DNA of 35,496 nt from Paludibacter sp. 47-17 (lineage in GTDB: Bacteria; Bacteroidota; Bacteroidia; Bacteroidales; Paludibacteraceae). The notes below the pieces were generated by a model. It had not been told where the DNA came from. It saw nothing but the letters and a program-made list of their open reading frames with translations, and made no database searches. The position numbers and the translations under genes are program-made. Location of the stretch: positions 1-35,496 of the forward strand of contig MKVT01000035.1 of NCBI GenBank assembly GCA_001898935.1, written 5' to 3'. Shown here in pieces: positions 1 to 8,398 of this stretch. How positions within the stretch are numbered: the first letter of the stretch is position 1; every line of letters starts with the position of its first letter.

Positions 1-1
1 T

Positions 2-136
2 AACTTTGCCAGCAAAGGTCTTGATAATTATTTAATACCAAAACGTGTAGTTTATCGGGGGCTTACGTTGAAGTGCGTTTTGAAAGAAAAAAACAATGAA
101 CTGTGGAGAGTTTATATTTTGGCTTTGTGCATTTAG
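2..136 (+). other. Open fragment at left edge, possible gene 3' end
   Basis: Frame 2 is open from the first bases to a TAG at 134-136, 44 codons in AT-rich DNA. The translation is lysine-rich and ends in a tryptophan-containing hydrophobic stretch. It could be the last part of a gene starting left of the window, or chance. I do not recognise it. A TAACTTTG box at 1-8 could instead be a promoter reading right, but no convincing gene follows it. Bases 137-486 show only short, unconvincing frames, including a GTG-start frame at 103-396 that I do not regard as real. Confidence 0.2.
78..112 (+). repeat. Left copy of island-bracketing inverted repeat
   Basis: This 35-base segment starts TTTTGAAA and ends ACTGTGGAGAGTT. 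It matches the reverse complement of 6603-6636 with three substitutions and one gap. The two copies face each other across about 6.5 kb that contains all the broken accessory genes. They could be the ends of a former mobile unit or two members of a dispersed intergenic repeat family. Confidence 0.55.
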
Positions 137-486
137 ACAAGTTTATCGGGCTATTTCGGCTGACTGACAAGAAAAGACAAGAAACAAAACAAACTTATTA
201 CGTTGACAAACAGAAAATTAATTTTATCGGATATAACCTGACTCGTTGTGTCAATATCACAAAAGGATTTGAAAAGTTTAAACTACCCATAAATAGCTAT
301 ATAGACGCCTTTTGTTGTGTTTTTATGCATCAGAAGGCTCGTTTTAAACCATATTGTGACATAGAAATCTCAATACCTGCTTTTCTTTCACAATGACAGG
401 AAGTTAAGTATTCAGCCTTGTATAATGCTGTGAAATGAATATTTTACTACTTTTGGAAAAATTTGGAAGTTGTTGCGCAGACTCAC

Positions 487-496
487 GTTAGCGGTC
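487..496 (+). repeat. Left short inverted repeat of exported-gene segment
   Basis: GTTAGCGGTC here is mirrored by GACCGCTAA at 1281-1289, where the disrupted RHS reading frame resumes. The pair encloses the frameshifted exported-protein gene. Its small size and position suggest cassette-like insertion boundaries, but ten bases is short and the match could be partly chance. Confidence 0.4.
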
Positions 497-605
497 ATTT
501 TGGAGCGCACATATTGAGGCCATTGCAATTGTGAAACTAAAACCCATTAAGATTATTGCAACGAATGTCGATTGAAAGGGCTATATGATAAATTACTCTT
601 AGAAG

Positions 606-1273
606 ATGAAGAAACCATTTTTTGTTGTTATGTTTGCATTAATGGAATTAACACAAATTTCTGCTCAGAAGATTCCTATCCCTAATGGATTCTCATTGAT
701 AAAATCAGTTGTAGAGGATTTGGATAAAGATAGCGTAAATGAGCTTGTTGCAGCTTACAATACTCGTATAGTAAGTGAAAGTTCTAGTGAAAATATTCCA
801 CGTATGTTGGTGATTTATAAAAAAGACGGAGTTAACTGGACCCCGTGGATTCAATCAAAGACAGCATTATTAGGTAGTCAAGATGGAGGTCCAATGTGGG
901 GTGATCCGTTTGAAAGTATTGAAATTAAGAATGGGATTTTGATAATTTATCATTTTGGGGAGGAGGTACAAAATGCTCCTTGACTGATAGATATAGGTTT
1001 CAAAACGGTGCATTTTATTTGATTGGACATACAAATCACAGCGGTAGCCCTTGCGATTATTGGGAGACGATAGACTTTAATTTGTCTACTGGTAAACTAT
1101 TGTTCACATATGAAAAAGACAATTGTGATGACTCATCAAAAGGTGATGTGAAGGAAGAAGAGGTATTACTAATTAAGGGATTGAAAATTACCATTCAAGA
1201 TAGATATTCGAAAGAGATAAAGTATATGCTGCCTAAAAGACAGAAAGAGATTTACATATCAATTGGAAAATAA
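606..1273 (+). pseudogene. Frameshifted exported protein of unknown function
   Basis: The first frame (606-983) opens with a basic and hydrophobic signal-peptide-like segment ending near S-A-Q at residues 19-21. It stops shortly after a G4 run at 957-960. The second frame (from about 960 to 1273) continues the same fold: it resumes with glycines, T-K-C-S, then an aromatic-rich stretch with DYWETIDFNLSTGK-like residues that I associate with small Bacteroidota secreted proteins. Adding one G to the run would join both into about 222 residues. This is therefore one gene with a single-base deletion, or a sequencing error at a homopolymer. It probably acted in the periplasm or outside the cell. 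No family name can be given. Confidence 0.6.
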
Positions 1274-1275
1274 AA

Positions 1276-3700
1276 AAACCGACCGCTAATACAGCTACAA
1301 AGTATGATGTATTTGGACGTATTATCTTTAAGGGCACTACAACTGCACTGTCAAGTTCAGCACATGAAAATCTTATAACAAGCTATAAGGACGAATTAAT
1401 TGTTGAAACCTATACAAACGGAACTTACTCAACTACTAAGTTTGCAGATGCAACGCCCCTTACAATAAACTTTTACGACGACTACGATTTTTGTAATATC
1501 CTACCTGAGCCGACAAAAACCAAACTTAATTTTTCAACCCTATCGCCTTACGATGGCCAGCACACTTCTGCCAAAGGTTTACTTACAGGTATACGTACTT
1601 ATAACTTAGATGGTTCGGGAAATTACTCGGTATCAGCAATGTATTATGATTACCGTGGGCGTATAGTGCAAACCCGAAGCACTAATCATTTAGGCGGTTT
1701 CGACATCACATACAATCAGTATAACTTTACCGGACTGGTTACACAAAGCCTGAAAGAACATAGTACTTCAGAAACATTAAATTCTCCATTAACTGAAATA
1801 TACACCCACGATTACGACCATGCGGGACGCTTGCTAAAAACTAATTATAAACTAAATCAAAATCCGGACGTAATATTGAATGATATGAACGAAACCGGGG
1901 CTTACGACGAAATTGGAAGATTAAAAAAGAAAAGACGACATTCACTAAACAACGATGCATTTCTGGACTCCGAAGAATTCGATTACAATATTCGCAATTG
2001 GGCTACACGACTAAAAAGTGGAACATTTGAGGAAAAATTGTTTTACAACACCAATTTACCAAGCATTGTCACACCATACTACAACGGTAATATAGCCTAT
2101 TCTTCGTGGACTTATAATGGTTCGAGATATGCATATACATATAAATACGATAATCTTAATCGTTTGATCAAAGCAGAGGGGTATAGAATAGTAGGATTTT
2201 CACGTTTTCCCGATTATGGATATAACGAACTCTTTACTTATGACAAACAGGGTAATATCTTAAATCTGCAACGCAAAAAGGGAACTACTTTTATTGATTG
2301 GATTAATCCAGCCTACAATGGCAATCAAATGACTTTTGCAAACGATTATTATTTTTCGCAAAATCAGCCATCTGTCAAAGAATATCATAATTTCAATACC
2401 AGCGGCAACGACTTTAGTTATGATGCCAACGGTAATATGACCAAAGATTTAGATCGAAAAATATACACTATTCGATATAATGTATTAAATTTGCCGGAGG
2501 TAATCCAGTTTAAAGATGGTCATCAAATAATTAATACTTACGATGCCGGTGGTCAGAAACTAAGCAGCCGATATTATACTGTAATGATACCTACGGAAGT
2601 GCCTCTTAGCACATTACAGCCGGGAGATGTATTAAACCTTCAGTACAATATGGATATTATTGATGAAACTGGTACTTTTTATGTTGATAATAAAGAGTAT
2701 AGCTTTAACGGGTGCGACCCGGGAGTGTATAGGATAGACAAAGTATATAACACCGAAGGATATGCAAATAACATAGCAGGATACTACGGTCCAAATTATC
2801 AGTATTATCGTAAAGACCATTTAGGTAATACCAGGGAAGTTTGGAGAGCTAATACCAATCAAACTATTCAGAAAACACAGTATTATCCGAGTGGTTTACC
2901 ATGGGGAAAGAATAGCGGAGATGATATAGAACTGCCAATTAATGCAAATACCCGAAAATACAACGGTAAAGAGTTTGTGGAGATGCATGGGTTGGACGAA
3001 TACGACTCCGAAGCACGGTGGTATCATCCGGCGATGATGAGAACTACGACGATGGATCCGCTGGCAGAGAAGTATTATGAGATGAGTCCGTATGCCTGGT
3101 GTGGGAATAATCCGGTGAGGTATATTGACCCAACAGGAGGATTTCCGATAGAAACGATTTGGGATATTGGAAATGTGCTTTATGATGTTGGTGCTGCCGT
3201 TGTTAATCACATAAAAGGCGACCACCAAGCGGCAAAAGCCAATTGGGTTGATTTAGGATTAGATGCTGGGGCTATGCTAATCCCTTATGTTCCCGCAGGA
3301 ACAAGTAAAGTCTTAAAGGCGGGAGCAACAGGAGCTAAGGCATTGGATAAAGCGGCTGATGGCGCAAAAACAATGGATAAAGCAGTAGATGCGGGAAAAA
3401 GCACTAAAATCTTTGATGGTGGAGTATCTACGAATAGCAAAACAAGCAATAAAGCTAAAGATGCTAATGGAATTCCCCGCCCACAACAACCTGATAAAAC
3501 AGTTAAACCTAATACTCCAGAAGGCGAAAAAAGCAGGATTAGATTCTCGTAATGTTAAACAATATGAATATACAAATTCTAAAGGAGAGAAAGTTACTAT
3601 TAGACAGGATAAACCTGCTAATTATCCAGATGGAGGTGGGCAACCTGCTCATTATAATGCAGGAAAAAATAAAAAATTAGATCAACATCATAATTGTTAA
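1276..3700 (+). pseudogene. RHS-repeat polymorphic toxin, 5'-truncated and frameshifted
   Basis: The RHS frame is open from about 1276, although the first ATG is at 1639; residues upstream of that ATG are already RHS-like (YDVFGR, YDDYDF), so the true start is missing. Many Y-D-x-x-G-R type repeats follow. The hyperconserved RHS core ends at the D-P-T-G motif near 3127-3138. Beyond it comes a variable tip: a hydrophobic pre-toxin segment, an alanine/lysine-rich linker and a short terminal domain rich in H, K and D ending HYNAG...DQHH. The main frame stops at 3552 after an A6 run (3527-3532); the terminal domain continues in the +1 frame to 3700. In intact relatives the core forms a shell around a C-terminal toxin used against competitors. 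The toxin activity here is unknown; a nuclease is plausible from the clustered histidines. It is followed within 12 bases by a probable immunity gene. Confidence 0.75.
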
Positions 3701-3711
3701 ATCATATATGT

Positions 3712-4212
3712 ATGATAGAAACAAATGTAATAAAAGAAATTTACAAAGGACATTATCAAGTTATTTTAGATTTTCCAACTCCAAGTGATTTAATAAATAT
3801 CATAGATACATCTTATAAATATGTATGGAGTATTGAACATCATGAAAATTCATTAGAATGGCAGAAATATGATTATTGTTTATATGGTAAAAAAGTAACC
3901 CCCAACTCTGTATTCGCAAGAAATATAGAAATGGAATATTTAGTGGAAACATCTGATTTTTTACAATTGATTTTCGATATTAGAAAAACAGTAAAGATTA
4001 TACAGACAAATATTATTCCACCTTACTATATAAACATCAAACAATTATCAGGTAAAGGGAGGTATGATTTATTGAAAAATAAAATTGATTATTTATTTGA
4101 ATTAGAAATACCTGGAGCAGTTGATTATGCTCCTATAATAAGTCCGCATGTTGATTTTTTAGAGACTGTTATTAAAAACTTTACTTCTACAACTTTTTCC
4201 AATATTAAATGA
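3712..4212 (+). CDS. Probable immunity protein for the RHS toxin tip
   Basis: This 166-residue protein begins 12 bases after the toxin-tip stop. I chose the ATG at 3712; a TTG at 3694 in the same frame overlaps the toxin stop and is less likely. It is soluble-looking, rich in I, Y, D and N, with no signal peptide or membrane segment. I do not recognise a family. Its role is inferred only from position: immunity proteins lie directly after RHS tips and bind the toxin in the cytoplasm. The frame is intact while the toxin gene is broken, as expected when protection against kin still pays. A terminator-like hairpin follows at 4280-4306. Confidence 0.6.
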   Translation: MIETNVIKEIYKGHYQVILDFPTPSDLINIIDTSYKYVWSIEHHENSLEWQKYDYCLYGKKVTPNSVFARNIEMEYLVETSDFLQLIFDIRKTVKIIQTNIIPPYYINIKQLSGKGRYDLLKNKIDYLFELEIPGAVDYAPIISPHVDFLETVIKNFTSTTFSNIK

Positions 4213-4279
4213 ATGCTTCAGATTATGAGTTATCGAAATAATCATCTGATTATCAAAAACAATTTTAAAGATTAGGCAT

Positions 4280-4306
4280 AAAGGCAGGGATAAATTCCTT
4301 GCCTTT
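4280..4306 (+). terminator. Hairpin after immunity gene
   Basis: An 11-base arm AAAGGCAGGGA is matched, with one mismatch, by TCCTTGCCTTT after a four to five-base loop. The T-tract is short, so termination strength is uncertain. It lies 68 bases after the immunity gene. Confidence 0.5.
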
Positions 4307-4772
4307 CGCTATTTAATGCCATTTATGAACAACTTAGTTAAACTTGATTAAATCAACTGCCTAAATAATTAAAAAACGCCCTTTTTTACAGAAATTTATC
4401 GACAGGGGGTCGAGGTGGCTACATCTCGCTCCCTGTCGGGGTTTCCGCCCTGTGTGCCGCCCGCTCGCCCGCCGCTCCGCCATCCTCTGTTTATCGGTTT
4501 TTTAGAGGATTGAAAAGGGGGTAAAAAGAGAGCAAAATGCCCCTATCCCCGAAAACAAAAAAGCAAACAAACTAAAGAGTAAAATACCCACAACAAAATA
4601 ATAACTAAACGCTAAAATCAACCACCCAAACCGCACAGTCCACTAACAAACAACTACTTACATCGAACCAAACCGCCAAAAAAAACGAACTATAATGCCG
4701 CAAGGCGGCAAAGAGGGGGGGCGAAACAATCCGTCTTTGACGGAATAAAAAAATAAATGATAACTTTGCAAT
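4307..4772. other. Gene-free GC-rich patch and hairpins, mobile-element-like
   Basis: No coding frame is convincing. A sharp GC-rich patch at about 4400-4490 stands out in AT-rich surroundings. It begins with a hairpin at 4400-4438 whose arms GACAGGG and CCCTGTC are supported by an inner CGAG/CTCG pair. Further right, two small perfect hairpins occur: GCCGC-AAG-GCGGC at 4697-4709 and CCGTC-TTT-GACGG at 4731-4743. The texture resembles intergenic DNA of Bacteroidales conjugative elements, but no transfer gene is present. Confidence 0.4.
4736..4768 (+). promoter_or_regulatory. Bacteroidota promoter for DUF1016 fragment
   Basis: TTTG at 4736-4739 and TAACTTTG at 4761-4768 are separated by 21 bases, matching the phylum consensus. 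The ATG at 4773 sits about where transcription should start, so the transcript may be nearly leaderless. The -33 TTTG lies within the loop and right arm of the small hairpin at 4731-4743. Confidence 0.6.
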
Positions 4773-5009
4773 ATGAAAATATCAACTGTAGCGGACAACA
4801 TAAACAAGCTCTACGATACGATAACCCAAAGCATCGAAGAAGCACGCAATACCGTTTACCGAACGGCTAACTTTACAATGGTGCAAGCCTATTGGAAAAA
4901 TAGGCGAGCGATTGTAGAAGAAGAAGAAGAAGAAGAACAAAACGGCAAAGAGCGGACAGAATACGGACAGGAAGTCATCACGCAAGACACTGTCCAAAAT
5001 TCTGTGTAA
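4773..5009 (+). pseudogene. DUF1016 (YhcG-type) nuclease, N-terminal fragment
   Basis: About 70 residues match the start of DUF1016 proteins: an N-terminal helical region, A-R-N-T-V-Y, M-V-Q-A-Y-W, then I-V-E-E-E and E-Y-G. Complete members are roughly 330-380 residues with a C-terminal PD-(D/E)XK nuclease domain, absent here. After YWK the residues N-R-R replace the family's I-G-E; reading one base along restores I-G-E, so two nearby compensating indels are likely. The last seven codons (from 4986) belong to the end of an inserted IS/MITE-like repeat that supplies the stop. The gene is therefore a dead fragment, though its promoter looks intact. Confidence 0.65.
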
Positions 5010-5094
5010 ATATAAAACGGAGGGTTTGCAAACTCTCCTAAATTCCTATTTACACAGTTTTTGGGATACTACCCACAGTTTTTTGGATACTACC
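4986..5094. repeat. MITE-like or IS-end element with inverted and tandem repeats
   Basis: A 27-base left end (4986-5012) is an imperfect inverted match to 5047-5073; the inner ten bases TGTGTAAATA are exact. The 34-base interior holds a near-palindrome, GGAGGGTTTGCAAACTCTCC, at 5019-5038. The right end is then repeated directly: CACAGTTTTTGGGATACTACC at 5053-5073 and a near copy at 5074-5094. No transposase is present. It is a non-autonomous element or the scar of a deleted insertion sequence, and it truncates the DUF1016 gene. Confidence 0.6.
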
Positions 5095-5159
5095 GTAACT
5101 TCACAGCCATCTATTAGATATACATCCTTTCCTACGACTGCATAATTATCGGTTCTCTC

Positions 5160-6383
5160 TTATTTTTCGTTCTTTGTAAGCCAATCTATTGCGTTTATCT
5201 TTTTTATACCGTTATAGGTACCTGTGTCGTAGTCCATTGTTATTAAAAGTTTTTCATGATGGTCGGCAATACTGTCAAATGGTGCCAGTTCGCGTTCTAA
5301 AGTTATTGTGTTTTGTACTGTTTGTGCAACTTGTAAGTACTGAGTATAGCCTTCGTTGTTGCGAACAACAAAATCAACTTCTAAATTATTGGATTTTCCT
5401 ATCCATACCTGATTATTTCTGCGTTTTAGCTCAAGATAGATGATATTTTCAAGCAAATGTCCTGTATCGCTTGCCAATTCTCCTCCAATCAATGCATTGC
5501 GAAAACCTAAATCTACCAAATAGTATTTTTCCAATGTTGCCAAATGTCGTTTCCCTTTAATATCGTAGCGGTTTACTTTATAAAACAAATAAGATTCAAC
5601 CAAGGTTTCAATGTACTTCGACACTGTTTTGTTGTCGATTTTCTTTTTATTTGCTGTAAGAACTTTGGCAATATTCCCTGCTGAAACAGTCGACCCAACA
5701 GAATCTATTAAGAAGTTTACAACCTCGTGATAGGATTCTTCGGCATAATAGTATAACGTTTAGAAATATCGTTGTCGTAGATGTTTTTAAAAAACATTTG
5801 CAAATACTGATTCGCAAAATGATTTCCTTCAGTTGATAGTCTAACAGCTTCGGGAAAACCACCGGTACGCAAATATTCTGCAAAAGCCCGGTCGGGGTTA
5901 GTACCTTTGCCTGTGAACTCTAAATATTCAGCAAAAGAAAAAGGCAATACATTTATTTCATAAGCTCTCCCTGTTAACAATGTTGCCAATTCGCTTGATA
6001 ATAAAAATGCGTTTGATCCCGTAACATACAAATCTATATTGGGGTGAATGTACAAGCCTTCTAAAAGTTTTTCAAATTCCGGAACATTTTGCACTTCGTC
6101 TATAAACACATAATTAGTTGCATTTTTTTTGAGATGCTTAATGATGTAATCATAGATTTCCTTCCAATTTTTTTCTGCTAAAAACCTAAATTCCGGCATA
6201 TCCATATTGATTGCCTGAATGGGAACTTTACCGTTATCTTTACGCAACAGGTCTTGAAATTGCATCATTAAAGTTGATTTTCCATGTTCCACAACGCCTG
6301 ACACCTGTGGCAACTTTAATTACATTCTTGTCTTTAAGAACACTTAGTGTTTCTAAATACCTTTTCCGTGCTATTGTTTTCAT
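5160..6383 (-). pseudogene. AAA ATPase with DUF4143 domain, two frameshifts
   Basis: The full gene would start at the ATG at 6383 and encode about 405 residues, normal for this family. The N-terminal ATPase part shows I-K-V-A-T-G-V-R-R-C-G before the P-loop and the Walker B sequence YVFIDEVQN; the sensor-like VTGSNAFLL and the R-T-G-G-F-P-E-A motif follow. The C-terminal DUF4143 part (5160-5624) has E-K-Y-Y-L-V-D-L-G-F-R and E-V-D-F-V-V-R. The P-loop is broken by a seven-base tandem insertion at about 6280-6290: removing it restores G-K-S-T-L-M-M. A second one-base loss lies near 5744-5752, between the two readable frames 5717-6313 and 5160-5624. Both act against function. Such ATPases are common, often in accessory DNA; their role is poorly known. 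Confidence 0.8.
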
Positions 6384-7045
6384 GCGGTAATTATTGGTTT
6401 TTCAACGGTCGTATGGAACTCGCATATCATCATTACCTTAACCTTGGATGTGACGTGTTTACATGCTCGTTTCATAAGGCAAAAACAAACAAATTTCCTA
6501 AAACATTCGAATATATAAAACTTTTAGGAAATTCATCAGAGATTTTTGAATATGGGTTAAACTGGGTTCTTTCAAGAACAAAGTTATTAAGATATTGCAT
6601 TTAACTCTCCACAGTGCATTGTTATTTGTTTCAAAATGTAATGAACTCCAACAATCAGTAAAAAAACAATGTGCTGTGACCGCTTTACTTGTTATTAAAA
6701 AGCTACAAATGCCACTGAAAGACGTTTGAAAAATAACCATTCGCTCAGGAGATTGCAGGGGGAGTAAAAAACTATGGGTAACTTCACAGCGACCCATTGC
6801 AAATTTTAACCAAAACCTTAACTATGAAAAATATGTGCTTTAGGAGCACACACTACAAATGTAGTTTATTTTTGTCTTGGAGCAAATATTGTGAATTAAG
6901 AGTATTTGTATAACTTTGTGAGCAAACAGGAGGAAGTTTTACCTTGCAAAAGACGGTTTTTTTATCGGGCTTTGCCTATGCTGAAAATACCTGTCAAATA
7001 TTAAAAAACATTTGGTTGACATTTGGCTGACAAAATAACAAATAA
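6384..7045. other. Gene-free AT-rich stretch
   Basis: I see no supportable gene. Short frames on both strands lack family resemblance. It contains the right copy of the long inverted repeat (6603-6636). A TAACTTTG box at 6911-6918 with ATTG 19 bases upstream looks like a promoter, followed by AGGAGG and a TTG-start frame of only 28 codons (6953-7039 area); I do not call it a gene. A near-tandem repeat, ACATTTGGTTG/ACATTTGGCTG, lies at about 7009-7030. Confidence 0.4.
6603..6636 (-). repeat. Right copy of island-bracketing inverted repeat
   Basis: This is the inverted partner of 78-112. Read on the minus strand it begins TTTTGAAAC and ends ACTGTGGAGAGTT. It sits between the ATPase pseudogene and the tRNA gene. 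Confidence 0.55.
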
Positions 7046-7087
7046 AAAATGCGCCAACTATTGAACTTCAATTAGTTAGCGCATTTT
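7046..7087 (-). terminator. Hairpin downstream of tRNA-Arg
   Basis: Arms AAAATGCGCCAACT and AGTTAGCGCATTTT pair over 14 bases with one mismatch, and A/T runs flank both sides. It lies immediately 3' of the tRNA gene on the minus strand, so it is a plausible intrinsic terminator that could work in both directions. Confidence 0.65.
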
Positions 7088-7091
7088 AAAG

Positions 7092-7165
7092 TGACCACGA
7101 CAGGATTCTAACCTGTAACCTTCTGATCCGTAGTCAGATGCTCTATACAGTTGAGCTACGTAGCC
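7092..7165 (-). tRNA. tRNA-Arg (anticodon ACG)
   Basis: The minus strand folds as a 74-base cloverleaf: acceptor GGCTACG with CGTGGTC (two G-T wobbles), D-stem GCTC/GAGC, anticodon stem TCTGA/TCAGA around loop CTACGGA, and T-stem ACAGG/CCTGT. Anticodon ACG reads CGN arginine codons after deamination of A34 to inosine. The CCA end is not encoded. The D-loop has G18-T19 instead of G18-G19, and the T-loop is TTAGAAT instead of TTCGAAT. The normal G19-C56 tertiary pair is thus replaced by a T19-A56 pair. All stems are intact and a good promoter precedes it, so it is probably functional, but a decaying extra copy cannot be excluded. Confidence 0.9.
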
Positions 7166-7183
7166 GTTTTGCTTTTGCGAGTG

Positions 7184-7214
7184 CAAATGTAATGCATTTT
7201 TCCGAGTCTGCAAA
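7184..7214 (-). promoter_or_regulatory. Promoter of tRNA-Arg
   Basis: On the minus strand TTTG (7211-7214) is followed after exactly 19 bases by TACATTTG (7184-7191). This is a full match to the Bacteroidota vegetative consensus and places the start about a dozen bases before the mature tRNA. Confidence 0.7.
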
Positions 7215-7241
7215 ATTATTTTCATTATTTAACGGCATTTT

Positions 7242-8393
7242 TTAAGCCAGGGTCTTCTTGCCATGTACGGCGTCGCGCAAATTACACTCGCAGGTGCACC
7301 CTCCCGCATCGATTAAGCCACTGCGCATCAGCAACTCATATTCTTTTATGAAATTATCGGTAAAAATTCCCGAGTTCAACTCCTCGCAGATCTGTGTCAA
7401 GGTCCACCATTTTAAATGCAGGGAATGTTTCGGATTAATACGCTCGATCCGTATCCGTCCGGATAAAAACAAATGAACAAACTGATATTCGCAGGAATTT
7501 TCAATTTTATAATTGGTGAGAAAAACAGGACTTAGATTCGTCGAACCATAAAACTCCATCCCCACCCTTCCGATACATTCCTGAATACTTTCGCCGTACT
7601 TTACATGACTATCGAGCGCAGTATCCCATTGCTGAACACCCGAATCGCCCTCATAGGTATTCTGATGCAACAATATTTTATTGCCTTCCATAACGATGAC
7701 CCGGACAACGGGATGAGTGAATTTTTGCCGTTCGATCCACAAGCTGTTGTGATAATGAATCGATCCGATTTCCTTTCCATGCTGATTCACGATAGGCCAC
7801 CATTCTTCTTTCATCAATTGATTGCGGATCGCAAACACCCTTACCGTCTGGTACATCCCCAACAGGAACAAACCAACGATAAAAAGCTGATGTAGAAAAC
7901 GAATTGCTTGTGCTTGCTGTTCGAAATCGTACCCGCTTACGACTACATAAAGCAACACGTACATCGCTGTCAGCAGAATCAGAAGCTGAGTAAACCGGAT
8001 CATTTCCGACAGATTATTCATCATCGATAATTTCTTGGTCGTTACCGATGTAACCCAGACCTGAATATGCTTCCGGATAAAAAACAATACCATCAGTACC
8101 GTCAGCATGGTTATTTCGGTATACACCGGCTGGAGGATACCGGTTGGAAATTGTTGCGAAAGCACCGTTGAGGTTAGTGTAATGAGAAAATAAAAACCCA
8201 GTGAAAGAGTATACCAATGAATAATCGGTCGATACAGGATCCGGATGTATGCACCCGCCACTACGGCGGCAGGCAACGACATCATCCAGGCCGCACCCAA
8301 CCCGCTTGCTTCTTCTGCAAACAGAAAAACAAACACAGGTATGAAATGAAGTGCAGGATTGAAAAACGACTCCCTGATTAACTTTTTCAGCAT
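7242..8393 (-). CDS. Membrane protein fused to a degenerate Nudix domain
   Basis: I chose the ATG at 8393 (383 residues), because an upstream in-frame ATG at 8438 lies inside the terminator of ribE. The first half has about six hydrophobic segments (roughly residues 15-185), so it is an inner-membrane protein. The second half, from about residue 205, resembles a Nudix hydrolase with W-W-P-I-V-N, then an H-P-V-V-R-V-I-V strand and a Nudix-box region at residues 261-283. In that box G-E-S and the final G are kept, but the R-E-x-x-E-E core reads R-V-G-M-E-F, so two of the metal-binding glutamates are missing. The tail carries a C-T-C-E-C cluster. The domain may bind a nucleotide derivative rather than hydrolyse it. 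The substrate is unknown. It is probably transcribed on its own. Confidence 0.7.
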   Translation of the reverse strand: MLKKLIRESFFNPALHFIPVFVFLFAEEASGLGAAWMMSLPAAVVAGAYIRILYRPIIHWYTLSLGFYFLITLTSTVLSQQFPTGILQPVYTEITMLTVLMVLFFIRKHIQVWVTSVTTKKLSMMNNLSEMIRFTQLLILLTAMYVLLYVVVSGYDFEQQAQAIRFLHQLFIVGLFLLGMYQTVRVFAIRNQLMKEEWWPIVNQHGKEIGSIHYHNSLWIERQKFTHPVVRVIVMEGNKILLHQNTYEGDSGVQQWDTALDSHVKYGESIQECIGRVGMEFYGSTNLSPVFLTNYKIENSCEYQFVHLFLSGRIRIERINPKHSLHLKWWTLTQICEELNSGIFTDNFIKEYELLMRSGLIDAGGCTCECNLRDAVHGKKTLA

Positions 8394-8398
8394 TCTGT

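Noticed and set aside
103-396. 97-codon frame at the left edge
   Set aside because: GTG start without a ribosome-binding site, no family resemblance, and it overlaps the inverted repeat; probably chance.
4900-4940. GAAGAAGAAGA simple repeat as a functional tract
   Set aside because: It encodes the glutamate run at the family's V-E-E-E position; expansion by slippage is likely and the gene is dead.
6498-6797. 99-codon minus-strand frame and the overlapping plus-strand frame 6347-6604
   Set aside because: Low-complexity composition, no motif, and both run through the inverted repeat.
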